Assembly: GCA_900770055.1 (NCBI GenBank)
Contig: CAAGJD010000100.1
Coordinates: 1 to 8,565 of the forward strand
Source: Acholeplasmatales bacterium
GTDB lineage: Bacteria; Bacillota_I; Bacilli_A; Acholeplasmatales; Anaeroplasmataceae
Direction of reading: 5' to 3'
DNA: 8,565 nt
Shown here: positions 1 through 6,552 of the stretch, one piece after another
How the letters are laid out: every line of letters begins with the position of its first letter
How positions within the stretch are numbered: position 1 is the first letter of the stretch
Program-made: the position numbers and the translations under genes
Notes under the pieces: model-generated
Databases searched by the model: none
Seen by the model: only the letters and a program-made list of their open reading frames with translations
What the model was told of the DNA's origin: nothing

Positions 1-338
1 CAATGGCTTTAAAATATATTGCAATAAATTTTGTCGCAAATATATTATCAATGGGAAGTGCAGCAACGCCTTTTGGTCTTAAGGCAATGGATGAGCTTAA
101 TAAGCTTAATAATTATAGTGACACAGCATCAGATGAAATGATTACTTTTTTACTTATAAATACTTCAGGACTTTGTATTATTCCAACAACTTTATTAGCT
201 TTAAGAGGACAATATGGTAGTAATAATGTAGGAGTAATCATTCTTCCTATTTTTATTATTTCATTAACTAGTACAGCTTTATCTATTTTTATTGATATAG
301 GAATGAGAAGATTATGTCAAAAATCGGCTATATTTTAG
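1..338 (+). CDS. spmA: Spore maturation protein A, 5'-truncated by window edge
   Basis: This is the C-terminal part of SpmA; the reading frame is open to the left edge, so the Met at base 3 is an internal residue and the true start lies outside. About 111 residues are visible, against roughly 196 in B. subtilis SpmA. The family signature is clear: a membrane segment ending in SAATPFGLKAMDEL, then a TASDEMITFLLINTSG stretch and IPTTLLALRGQYGS, followed by a hydrophobic segment (VIILPIFIISLTSTALSIFI) near the end. SpmA and SpmB are nucleoside-transporter/gate-domain-like membrane proteins needed in B. subtilis for normal spore core dehydration and heat resistance. The gene ends in TAG and overlaps spmB by 25 bases in another frame, implying translational coupling. 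In B. subtilis dacB lies just upstream; one would expect it off the left edge. Confidence 0.9.
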   Translation, partial: MALKYIAINFVANILSMGSAATPFGLKAMDELNKLNNYSDTASDEMITFLLINTSGLCIIPTTLLALRGQYGSNNVGVIILPIFIISLTSTALSIFIDIGMRRLCQKSAIF

Positions 339-811
339 TTTTAGGCTTTGTCCTTATTACAATAATTTATTCTATTATAAAGAAAAATGATGCCTATTCA
401 TCCTTCATTAATGGCTGTAAGGAGTCTATGAAAACAGGCACTACCCTATTACCCTTTGTTATGGTTATGTATGTAGCAGTTTCAGTTGTTAATAAATGCT
501 GTATCTTAGATGACATCATTAAATTTAATGGTTTACCTAATGAAATATTAACACAAGGATTAATAAGACCGATTTCATCACATGCTTCAATGGCAATTAT
601 GACTAATGTTTTTGTAACTTATGGTCCAGATTCTAAAGCTTCGATGATTTCGTCAATACTTCAAGGTGGTAGTGATACAACAGTATATGTAATGGGATTA
701 TATTTTGGTTATTTAGGTATTAAAAAAGCTAGATATGCTTACTTTGTAGGTTTATTTTGTGATTTTGTAGTATTAGTTTTATGTATAGTATTATTTTTTC
801 TTTGGAAATAA
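314..811 (+). CDS. spmB: Spore maturation protein B
   Basis: A 165-residue membrane protein with the SpmB signature motifs: LIRPISSHASMAIMT (about residues 83-97), YGPDS (103-107), LQGGSDTTVYV (115-125) and YFGYLGIKKA (129-138). Hydrophobic segments lie near residues 5-22, 42-60, 119-137 and 141-163. B. subtilis SpmB is about 178 residues, so this one is complete or slightly short. It acts with SpmA in the sporulating cell, where loss of either in B. subtilis gives spores with poorly dehydrated cores. The ATG at 314 lies within the end of spmA, preceded by AGGA (299-302) and GAGAAG (305-310), so its translation is probably coupled to spmA. The TAA stop lies inside the promoter proposed for rluB. 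The identification is secure from motifs plus the spmA-spmB-rluB order shared with B. subtilis. Confidence 0.93.
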   Translation: MSKIGYILVLGFVLITIIYSIIKKNDAYSSFINGCKESMKTGTTLLPFVMVMYVAVSVVNKCCILDDIIKFNGLPNEILTQGLIRPISSHASMAIMTNVFVTYGPDSKASMISSILQGGSDTTVYVMGLYFGYLGIKKARYAYFVGLFCDFVVLVLCIVLFFLWK

Positions 812-830
812 CAATAAAGTATGGTATAAT
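802..830 (+). promoter_or_regulatory. SigA-type promoter of rluB
   Basis: A -35 box TTGGAA (802-807), a 17-base spacer and a perfect -10 TATAAT (825-830) carrying the extended TGn element (TG at 822-823). It overlaps the last codons and stop of spmB. The predicted transcript start is near 837, only about 4 bases before the TTG at 841, which argues for a start further into the frame. This lets rluB be transcribed independently of the sporulation genes. Confidence 0.75.
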
Positions 831-869
831 GAAATAGATTTTGGATAAATTAATATTTTTATGGAATGT

Positions 870-875
870 GGTGAT
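870..875 (+). promoter_or_regulatory. Ribosome binding site that decides the rluB start
   Basis: GGTGAT (870-875) matches the 3' part of the extended anti-Shine-Dalgarno complement (AGGAGGTGAT). It ends 4 bases before the GTG at 880, which is the right distance for this register. No comparable site precedes TTG 841. Confidence 0.55.
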
Positions 876-879
876 TGTC

Positions 880-1608
880 GTGGATGATAATAAAGAAAGA
901 CTTCAAAAGGTTATGGCCTCCTGTGGAGTTTCCTCAAGAAGAAAATGTGAGGAAATAATAACATCAGGAAGAGTAAAGGTTAATGGTCAAATAGTTACAG
1001 AACTAGGTACTAAGGTATCTAAAAAGGATGTAATTGAAGTTGACGGTAAGATCTTAGAAAGACAGCTTTTAGTTTATTATGTTTTAAATAAGCCTACTGG
1101 TTATCTTACTGCAGTTAGCGATAAGCTTGGTAGAAGAACTGTAATGGATTTAATAGATAATGAAACTAAAAAAACAAGAATTTTCCCAGTTGGTAGATTA
1201 GATTATGATACATCAGGTGTTTTATTATTAACAAATGATGGCGAGCTTTCTTATAAGCTTACAAGAAGTGAAAAGGAAGTCGAAAAGAAATATCAGGTTA
1301 GAGTTGATGGTATAATTGACCAGGATGCTGTAACAAAGCTTATTAAGGGTGTAGTTATTGATGGTGTAAAAACTAAAAGAGCTCAGGTAGAGGTAATAAG
1401 CTTTGATAAAAAAAATAATTCATCATTAATTATGCTAACTATTACTGAAGGAAGAAATCGTCAGGTAAGAAAAATGTGTGAGGCTATTGGCTATGAGGTT
1501 AAAAAGCTTAAAAGAGTTTCATTTGGAGGAATTGGACTTGACGGACTTTCTGTTGGAGAATATCGTATGCTAAAGCCACATGAGGTAAAAAAATTATACG
1601 GTTTGTAA
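880..1608 (+). CDS. rluB: 23S rRNA pseudouridine synthase, RluB/RsuA family
   Basis: The protein converts a specific uridine to pseudouridine in 23S rRNA (U2605 in E. coli numbering for RluB). Counting from GTG 880 it has 242 residues, the usual length. An N-terminal S4 RNA-binding domain (about 6-56: ERLQKVMASCGVSSRRKCEE, then GRVKVNG) precedes the catalytic domain with the family motif GRLDYDTSGVLLLTNDGEL; the catalytic Asp is D108 in GRLD. EGRNRQVRKMCEAIGY near residues 190-205 and LKRVSFGGIGL are also typical. The frame extends upstream to TTG 841, but the promoter would start RNA at about 837 and the extra 13 residues do not resemble the family, so GTG 880 is chosen. RluB versus another RsuA-family member rests on the spmB-rluB order known from B. 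subtilis. Confidence 0.9.
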   Translation: MDDNKERLQKVMASCGVSSRRKCEEIITSGRVKVNGQIVTELGTKVSKKDVIEVDGKILERQLLVYYVLNKPTGYLTAVSDKLGRRTVMDLIDNETKKTRIFPVGRLDYDTSGVLLLTNDGELSYKLTRSEKEVEKKYQVRVDGIIDQDAVTKLIKGVVIDGVKTKRAQVEVISFDKKNNSSLIMLTITEGRNRQVRKMCEAIGYEVKKLKRVSFGGIGLDGLSVGEYRMLKPHEVKKLYGL

Positions 1609-1631
1609 AAATCATATTTTTATGATAAAAT
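1603..1631 (+). promoter_or_regulatory. SigA-type promoter of the cmk-S1/der/gpsA operon
   Basis: TTGTAA (1603-1608), a 17-base spacer, and TAAAAT (1626-1631) with an extended TGn element (TG at 1623-1624). The -35 overlaps the last bases and stop codon of rluB. Predicted transcript start is near 1638, giving a leader of about 16 bases that contains the ribosome binding site. The spacer holds a perfect 6-bp inverted repeat (ATCATA 1611-1616, TATGAT 1621-1626) that also touches the first base of the -10 box. Read-through from rluB is also possible since no clear terminator separates the genes. Confidence 0.65.
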
Positions 1632-1640
1632 GTATAAATA

Positions 1641-1645
1641 GAGGA
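1641..1645 (+). promoter_or_regulatory. Ribosome binding site that decides the cmk start
   Basis: GAGGA (1641-1645) leaves only 2 bases before ATG 1648 but 8 before the in-frame ATG 1654. The second spacing is normal, so ATG 1654 is favoured. Confidence 0.65.
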
Positions 1646-1653
1646 TTATGTTT

Positions 1654-3678
1654 ATGATTAATTTTATTGTGGCTATTGATGGTCCCGCAGGAAGCGGTAA
1701 ATCGTCTATTTCTAATCTTGTTGCTAAAAAAAGAGGCTTTACTCATATTGACACAGGTGCAATGTATCGGGCAGTTACCCTTGAGGGCTTAAGACGTGGC
1801 ATTAATCTTGCTAATGAGGAGGAGTATTCATTCCTTGATGATATCAGCGTTATTTATAAGGATGGTAAAATATTCTTAAATAATATTGATGTTTCAAAGG
1901 AAATTAGAACTAGTGAAATAACTAATAATGTTTCTACTCCCTCTAAAATAAAAAAAGTTAGAATGAAAATGGTTGAATTTCAAAGAGAATCTGGAAGACA
2001 TGGTAAAGTATTAATGGATGGAAGAGACATTGGTACTGTAGTATTTCCTAAGGCTGATTTAAAAATATATTTAACAGCTTCAGCAGAGGAAAGAGCCAAA
2101 AGACGTTGTAAAGAGAATTTAGATTTAGGATTATCTAGTGATTATGAAACTATATTAAGGGAAATTAAAGAAAGAGATTATAAGGATTCACATAGAGAAA
2201 TTTCCCCACTTAAAAAAGCAGATGATGCAATATTGTTAGATACAACCGAAATGACAGTTGATGAGGTTGTTAATGAAATATGTAGATTAATAGATGAGAG
2301 GTTGAAAAAAATGGAAGAATTTACAATGGAAAGCTTTGACATGAAAAAGTTTAAGGTAGGAGATGTAGTTGAGGGTGAGGTAGTATCATTTGGAGATGAT
2401 AAGACTATCTATTTAGACATCCATGCATTTACAGAGGGTACAATGCATTTAGATCACTACACAAAGGATAAGTCTATAACATCATTTAAGCAGGTTGTTA
2501 AAATTGGTGATGTTATTAAATGTGAGGTTGCAAAGGTAACAGAGGAAAACATTTATTTATCAAGAATGAACCAAATTCAAGAAGAAAATTTCCAAAAATT
2601 AGTTGTAGCTCATGAAAATAATGAAATAATTGAAGTATATGTTGCATCAGAGGTTCAAGACAAAGGTTATACTTGTAAATATTTAGGTATTCAATTATTT
2701 ATGCCTAAGAGCATGGCAACACCAAGTGTTAAGCCTGGTATAACAATTGCTGTAAAGGTTATTGAGGCTGTTGAGGCTAAAAAGAGAGCTTTAGTTTCTC
2801 GAAGAATAATTGAACAAGAGGAATATCAACAAAATAGAGCTGCTGAATATGATGCAATCAATGTTGGTGATGTTTTAACAGGTAAGATTATTAAGATTGA
2901 AAAATATGGTGCAATCGTTAAATTTAATTATAATCAAGGTCTATTAAAAGCTAATCAGGTAGCTCATGAATTTGTTAATATTAATAACGTACTTACAGTT
3001 GGACAAGATATTGAGGTTAAGGTTATTGGTAAGGAGAATGGAAAGATTGACCTTTCTAGAAAGGCATTACTAAAGAGCCCATTTGAATTATTCTTAGAAA
3101 ATCATAAGGTTGGACAAACTATTATAGGCAAGGTAGTAAATAAGCTAGCATTTGGTTTATTATTAGAAATTGCTCCAAATGTTAAAGGGTTATTACATAG
3201 CTCTGAATATTCTCATAATCCAAATGATAACTTTAATAATCATGTAGTTATTGGTGATGAGGTAGAGGTAGCTATCCTAAGCATCGATGAAAAGAAGGAA
3301 AAGGTATCACTTTCTAGAAAAGCATTGATGGACAATCCTTGGTCTAGAGTTACAGCTAAGGAAGGTGACCTTGTTGATGCTAAAGTTTTAGAAGTTAAAG
3401 AAAATGGCTTATTAGTTGAAACTTTAGGTGTTGATGGCTTTGTTCCTCAATCAGAAGCTTTAATTGATGCTAAGAAGGACCTTCAAGCTTATTATGCAAA
3501 GGATGATATGGTAAAGGCATATATCATTGAAATTAAGCCTCAAGAATGGAAGCTAAAGCTTTCAATTCGTAAATATTTAGTACAAGAAGAACGCAAATCA
3601 TATGAAAAATATTTAAAAGAAGAGGAAACTGTTAGTACAACTATCGGTGACCAATTTGGAGATATTCTAAAAAAATAA
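1654..3678 (+). CDS. cmk: Cytidylate kinase fused to a five-repeat S1 RNA-binding protein
   Basis: A 674-residue fusion. Residues 1 to about 217 are a complete CMP/dCMP kinase (CMP + ATP to CDP + ADP): P-loop GPAGSGKSS (10-18), DTGAMYRA (33-40), GRDIGTVVFP (123-132), lid residues ERAKRR (146-151), and RDYKDSHREISPLKKADDA. From about 231 to 642 follow five S1 OB-fold repeats, roughly 231-305, 322-385, 400-472, 484-558 and 568-642; the repeats with KVGQ/KEGD starts and LSRKAL ends are clearest. S1-type proteins bind mRNA on the 30S subunit; E. coli S1 has six repeats and B. subtilis YpfD four. Cmk next to or fused to S1 is a known Firmicute arrangement (cmk-ypfD in B. subtilis). ATG 1654 is preferred over ATG 1648 by RBS spacing and by the usual Cmk N-terminus. 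A possible internal start lies at 2311. Der follows 24 bases downstream. Confidence 0.93.
   Translation: MINFIVAIDGPAGSGKSSISNLVAKKRGFTHIDTGAMYRAVTLEGLRRGINLANEEEYSFLDDISVIYKDGKIFLNNIDVSKEIRTSEITNNVSTPSKIKKVRMKMVEFQRESGRHGKVLMDGRDIGTVVFPKADLKIYLTASAEERAKRRCKENLDLGLSSDYETILREIKERDYKDSHREISPLKKADDAILLDTTEMTVDEVVNEICRLIDERLKKMEEFTMESFDMKKFKVGDVVEGEVVSFGDDKTIYLDIHAFTEGTMHLDHYTKDKSITSFKQVVKIGDVIKCEVAKVTEENIYLSRMNQIQEENFQKLVVAHENNEIIEVYVASEVQDKGYTCKYLGIQLFMPKSMATPSVKPGITIAVKVIEAVEAKKRALVSRRIIEQEEYQQNRAAEYDAINVGDVLTGKIIKIEKYGAIVKFNYNQGLLKANQVAHEFVNINNVLTVGQDIEVKVIGKENGKIDLSRKALLKSPFELFLENHKVGQTIIGKVVNKLAFGLLLEIAPNVKGLLHSSEYSHNPNDNFNNHVVIGDEVEVAILSIDEKKEKVSLSRKALMDNPWSRVTAKEGDLVDAKVLEVKENGLLVETLGVDGFVPQSEALIDAKKDLQAYYAKDDMVKAYIIEIKPQEWKLKLSIRKYLVQEERKSYEKYLKEEETVSTTIGDQFGDILKK
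2296..2313 (+). promoter_or_regulatory. Possible internal ribosome binding site and ATG at the kinase/S1 junction
   Basis: GAGAGG (2296-2301) is followed 9 bases later by an in-frame ATG at 2311 (Met220 of the fusion), exactly where the kinase domain ends and just before the first S1 repeat. Initiation here would give a free S1 protein of 455 residues. This looks like a relic or active remnant of separate cmk and rpsA genes whose intervening stop was lost. That it is used is inference. Confidence 0.4.
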
Positions 3679-3688
3679 ATTAAAATTT

Positions 3689-3697
3689 AGGTGGTGA
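3689..3697 (+). promoter_or_regulatory. Ribosome binding site that decides the der start
   Basis: AGGTGGTGA (3689-3697) is a near match to AGGAGGTGA and sits 5 bases before ATG 3703. The two GTG codons at 3691 and 3694, which would extend the frame upstream, are part of this site and so are unlikely starts. Confidence 0.75.
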
Positions 3698-3702
3698 ATA
3701 AT

Positions 3703-5007
3703 ATGTTACCTAAGGTAGCGATAGTAGGTAGACCTAATGTTGGTAAATCTACATTATTTAATCGTATCATTGGTCACAGATTATCCATTACAGATGATCA
3801 ACCAGGTGTTACTAGAGATAGAATATATAGTAAAGCATCTTGGCTTTCTAAGGAATTTTTCCTAATCGATACAGGGGGCATTGAGCTTGGAGATGCTCCC
3901 TTTCTAACTGAAATAAAGGCACAGGCTGAAGTAGCAATGGACGAGGCTGATGTCATAATTTTTATTGTTGATTGTCGTAGTGGCGTTACTGATGATGATA
4001 CATATATAGCAAAGCTATTATATAAATCTGAAAAGCCTGTTATTTTAGGTGTTAATAAAGTAGATGATCAAAAGTTTAGAGAAAACATTTATGAATTTTA
4101 TGCTCTAGGCTTTGGAGACCCAATCCCAGTATCATCATCTCATGGTGTAGGTATTGGTAATCTACTTGATAATGTAATTGAGCATTTCCCTCAAAAGGAA
4201 ATGGTTGATGAGGATAATGCTATTAAGTTCTGTTTAATTGGTAGACCAAATGTAGGTAAATCCTCATTAACTAATGCTTTATTAAATGATAATAGAGTTA
4301 TTGTATCTCCAATTAGTGGTACTACAAGAGATACAATTGATACTAAATTTACTGCTTATGGTAAGGAATATGTTGTTATCGATACTGCAGGTCTTCGCAA
4401 GCGTGGTAAAATTTATGAAAATGTCGAAAAATATTCAGTAATTAGAAGCGTTGATGCTATTGGCAGAAGTGATGTAGTATTATTAGTAATTGATGCATCT
4501 GTTGGGTTAATCGAACAGGATTTACATGTTGGTCAATATATTGAAGAATATAATAAACCTTGTGTAATTGTTGTTAATAAATGGGATTTAGTTGATAAGG
4601 ATTCTAAAACAATGCAAAAATGGATTGATGATCTAAGAGGCTATTATAAATATTTAGATTATGCTCCAATTGCTTTTTTATCAGCTAAGGAAAATAAAAG
4701 AGTTCATACTCTATTCCCACAAATTAATCAAGCATATGAAGCATACCATAGACGTATTCAAACTTCAGTATTAAATGATGTAATTGCTGATAGTGTTGCA
4801 ATGTTTCCACCAAGTGAATTCAATGGTGGCAAGCTAAAGGTTTATTATGCATCTCAGGTTGGTGTCGAGCCTCCTACATTTGCAATATTTGTAAATGAAC
4901 CTAAATATCTACATTTCTCTTATTATAGATATTTAGAAAATCAAATTAGAAAGAATTTTGATTTTTTTGCAACACCTATAAAAATAGAATTTAGAAAGAG
5001 AGACTAA
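3703..5007 (+). CDS. der: Ribosome biogenesis GTPase Der (EngA)
   Basis: An essential double GTPase that assists late assembly of the 50S ribosomal subunit. Counting from ATG 3703 it has 434 residues (B. subtilis Der 436). The first G domain shows GRPNVGKS (9-16), PGVTRDR, DTGG (56-59) and NKVD (118-121). The second shows GRPNVGKS (180-187), SGTTRDT, DTAG (227-230), NKWD (292-295) and SAK (327-329). The C-terminal KH-like domain covers about 349-434 and ends in the typical KIEFRKRD. All nucleotide-binding motifs of both domains are intact. It follows cmk-S1 by 24 bases and precedes gpsA by 3, the same order of functions as the B. subtilis cmk/der/gpsA region, consistent with one transcript. 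Confidence 0.97.
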   Translation: MLPKVAIVGRPNVGKSTLFNRIIGHRLSITDDQPGVTRDRIYSKASWLSKEFFLIDTGGIELGDAPFLTEIKAQAEVAMDEADVIIFIVDCRSGVTDDDTYIAKLLYKSEKPVILGVNKVDDQKFRENIYEFYALGFGDPIPVSSSHGVGIGNLLDNVIEHFPQKEMVDEDNAIKFCLIGRPNVGKSSLTNALLNDNRVIVSPISGTTRDTIDTKFTAYGKEYVVIDTAGLRKRGKIYENVEKYSVIRSVDAIGRSDVVLLVIDASVGLIEQDLHVGQYIEEYNKPCVIVVNKWDLVDKDSKTMQKWIDDLRGYYKYLDYAPIAFLSAKENKRVHTLFPQINQAYEAYHRRIQTSVLNDVIADSVAMFPPSEFNGGKLKVYYASQVGVEPPTFAIFVNEPKYLHFSYYRYLENQIRKNFDFFATPIKIEFRKRD

Positions 5008-5010
5008 TCT

Positions 5011-6012
5011 ATGAATGTATCAATAATTGGTGGTGGATCTTGGGGTACTACGTTAGCCCAAACATTATCTGATAATGGTCATAATGTTTTAATTAGAGAC
5101 ATTAATCAAGCCTTTGTAGATAAAATTAATAATGCTCATAAGCATCCATTTTTTGATTTAGAAATTCCTCATAACATCAAAGCTACTATATGCCTAGAGG
5201 ATGCTTGTAGCTTCTCAGATTATATTGTGCTTTGTGTGCCTACTAAGGCAATGAGAATAGTTTTAAATGATATTAATAAAATCATTAATACACCTAAGTT
5301 ATTTATTAATGTAAGTAAGGGTATTGAACCTGATACATCATATAGAGTAAGTCAAATAGTTGATGATGAAATATCATCAGATAAGCTAAAAGGCTATGTG
5401 GCTTTATCAGGTCCATCTCACGCAGAAGAATTAATTTTAAGAAAGCTTACTTCACTTGTAGCTGCATCAACAAAGGAATCTAATGCTATATTAGTTCAAA
5501 ATATGTTTTCAAATGATAAATATTTAAGAGTTTATACAACTAATGATGTTATAGGTGTTGAAACTGGTGGTGCAATCAAAAACGCCATTGCGATAGTTTC
5601 AGGTATTGCATCAGGAATGGGACTTGGTGAAAATGCAAGAGCCTTCCTTATTTCAAGAGGTGTAAAGGAGATTGTTTCAATAGTTATTGCCCTAGGTGGG
5701 AAAATGGAAACTGCTTATGGTCTTTCAGGTATAGGTGACTTAATTGTAACAGCCTCATCACTAAATTCAAGAAATTTTCAATGCGGTCTAAAAATTGGTG
5801 AGGGCCTATCTATTGATGATGCTGTAGAAGCTGTAAATCAATCTGTTGAAGGAATTAGAGCGATTATGGCAGGCCATGAAATAGGTATTAAATATGATTT
5901 AGAACTACCTATCATTGATACTGCTTATGAGGTAGTAACTGGCAAGCTTAGTGCTAAAGAAGCTTTAACTATTTTACTTTCAAGAAGCTTAAAGTCTGAA
6001 CAATATTGGTAG
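5011..6012 (+). CDS. gpsA: NAD(P)-dependent glycerol-3-phosphate dehydrogenase
   Basis: Reduces dihydroxyacetone phosphate to sn-glycerol 3-phosphate in the cytosol, the backbone for membrane phospholipids. The 333-residue protein (family about 330-345) opens with the dinucleotide-binding motif IIGGGSWGTTLA (5-16). It carries VSKGIE (101-106, conserved K103), LSGPSHAEE (132-140), GGAIKNAIAI (186-195) with catalytic Lys190, GLSGIGDL (237-244) and NSRNFQCG (252-259, conserved R254). No key residue is missing. ATG 5011 lies 3 bases after the der stop, with a purine-rich GAAAGAGAG site (about 4994-5002) inside the end of der, so der and gpsA are probably translationally coupled. A 40-base gap with a strong ribosome binding site leads to the SpoVIF-like gene. 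Confidence 0.97.
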   Translation: MNVSIIGGGSWGTTLAQTLSDNGHNVLIRDINQAFVDKINNAHKHPFFDLEIPHNIKATICLEDACSFSDYIVLCVPTKAMRIVLNDINKIINTPKLFINVSKGIEPDTSYRVSQIVDDEISSDKLKGYVALSGPSHAEELILRKLTSLVAASTKESNAILVQNMFSNDKYLRVYTTNDVIGVETGGAIKNAIAIVSGIASGMGLGENARAFLISRGVKEIVSIVIALGGKMETAYGLSGIGDLIVTASSLNSRNFQCGLKIGEGLSIDDAVEAVNQSVEGIRAIMAGHEIGIKYDLELPIIDTAYEVVTGKLSAKEALTILLSRSLKSEQYW

Positions 6013-6052
6013 CATTAATTTCCCTTTTGCATAATATAAGTAGGAGGGAAAT

Positions 6053-6292
6053 ATGGATTTCAATAGTGTTTTAGATTTATTATTAAAATCAAATATAGAT
6101 AGTGGTGAAATATCTAAATTGATAACAAGGGCCTCAGGTATGGACTTAACAAATGAGGAAAACCAAAGGGAACTAATTAAGGAAGGCTGCAAGCTTACCG
6201 GAAGAACCCTTACTCCAGAGCTTGAGGATAAAATCATTATGATACTTAAAGAAAAAGGTATTTCTAATGATTTATTTAATTATTTAAAATAA
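6053..6292 (+). CDS. Small SpoVIF-like sporulation protein
   Basis: A 79-residue soluble, largely helical, charged protein without signal peptide or membrane segment. AGGAGGG (6042-6048) lies 4 bases before ATG 6053, so it is a real gene. The stretch from about residue 30 (DLTNEENQRELIKEGCKLTG, then TPELEDKIIMILKEKGISNDLF) resembles from memory the pattern of the stage VI sporulation protein F family, small proteins with a NLKDE..VR.LI...A.. ..G motif followed by a KEDKIV.AI....P.DL motif. B. subtilis SpoVIF (formerly YjcC) is mother-cell expressed and needed for spore coat assembly. The window's spmA and spmB make a sporulation role plausible. It ends the gpsA operon and is followed directly by a terminator. 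I could not verify the family by search; an unrelated small helical protein is the alternative. Confidence 0.6.
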   Translation: MDFNSVLDLLLKSNIDSGEISKLITRASGMDLTNEENQRELIKEGCKLTGRTLTPELEDKIIMILKEKGISNDLFNYLK

Positions 6293-6304
6293 AATGCTGA
6301 AATT

Positions 6305-6325
6305 GAGGATGATAATCCTCTTTTT
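6305..6325 (+). terminator. Intrinsic terminator after the SpoVIF-like gene
   Basis: A perfect 6-bp stem GAGGAT (6305-6310) with ATCCTC (6315-6320), a GATA loop and a run of five T. It starts 12 bases after the stop codon and closes the cmk-S1/der/gpsA operon just before the lysA promoter. Confidence 0.8.
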
Positions 6326-6329
6326 CCAC

Positions 6330-6358
6330 TTTACAATCAAAATATCCTGTGATACAAT
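6330..6358 (+). promoter_or_regulatory. SigA-type promoter of the lysine riboswitch/lysA transcript
   Basis: TTTACA (6330-6335), a 17-base spacer, and TACAAT (6353-6358) with an extended TGn element (TG at 6350-6351). Predicted transcript start is near 6365, right at the first helix of the riboswitch, which supports both calls. Confidence 0.8.
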
Positions 6359-6365
6359 ATTCATA

Positions 6366-6533
6366 AATTGTTAATAGAGGTAGCAATGCAAATGAGTACT
6401 ATATGGAGGAGGCATCCTGAGAAATATAGGAAAGGTAACCATTGCCGAATAGGTAAATAGGCATATTTATACTATGGGGATATAGGAAATACTTATATCA
6501 CTCCTACTTAGGTAGAGGCGCTAAAAAATAATT
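6366..6533 (+). promoter_or_regulatory. Lysine riboswitch (L box) aptamer
   Basis: Conserved L-box sequence blocks are visible in order: AGAGGTAGCAA (6376-6386), ATGAGTA (6392-6398), GGAAAGG (6429-6435), TTGCCGAA (6442-6449), ATGGGGAT (6474-6481) and GTAGAGGCGC (6512-6521). Helices: P1 AATTGTT 6366-6372 with AATAATT 6527-6533 plus TAG 6375-6377 with CTA 6521-6523 (least certain); P2 GCAATG 6383-6388 with CATTGC 6440-6445, and CTATAT 6399-6404 with ATATAG 6424-6429; P3 ATAG 6449-6452 with CTAT 6472-6475, and TAAATA 6454-6459 with TATTTA 6464-6469; P4 GATATA 6479-6484 with TATATC 6494-6499; P5 CTAC 6504-6507 with GTAG 6512-6515. The layout parallels the known T. maritima and B. subtilis lysine riboswitches. 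It senses L-lysine and should switch off lysA when lysine is plentiful. Confidence 0.92.
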
Positions 6534-6552
6534 GATTATTTATACAATAATT

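Noticed and set aside
3..338. Complete 111-residue gene starting at ATG 3
   Set aside because: The frame is open to the left edge and the sequence matches the middle and end of SpmA, so it is a truncated gene, not a short one.
1648..3678. Possibility that the Cmk-S1 fusion is an assembly or frameshift artefact
   Set aside because: The frame is continuous with no stop or shift through the junction, both halves are complete with intact motifs, and such fusions are known in Firmicutes.
3679..3702. Possible separate promoter for der
   Set aside because: Only 24 AT-rich bases separate it from the fusion gene; no -35/-10 pair with proper spacing is visible, so der is taken as part of the operon.
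6030..6038. CATAATATA before the SpoVIF-like gene, matching the SigK -10 pattern CATAnnnTA
   Set aside because: No AC-type -35 lies at the needed distance, and the transcript would start inside the AGGAGGG ribosome binding site. A SigE -35-like AATATT at 6002-6007 is too far away.
5989..6237. Minus-strand open frame of 82 codons across the gpsA end and the SpoVIF-like gene
   Set aside because: It overlaps two well-supported + strand genes, its product has no recognisable motif, and it looks like an antisense shadow.
6510..6521. AGGTAGAGGCGC, which resembles the beginning of a second lysine riboswitch
   Set aside because: No second set of aptamer helices follows before the terminator, and the stretch is accounted for as the 3' core of the first aptamer and the antiterminator strand.
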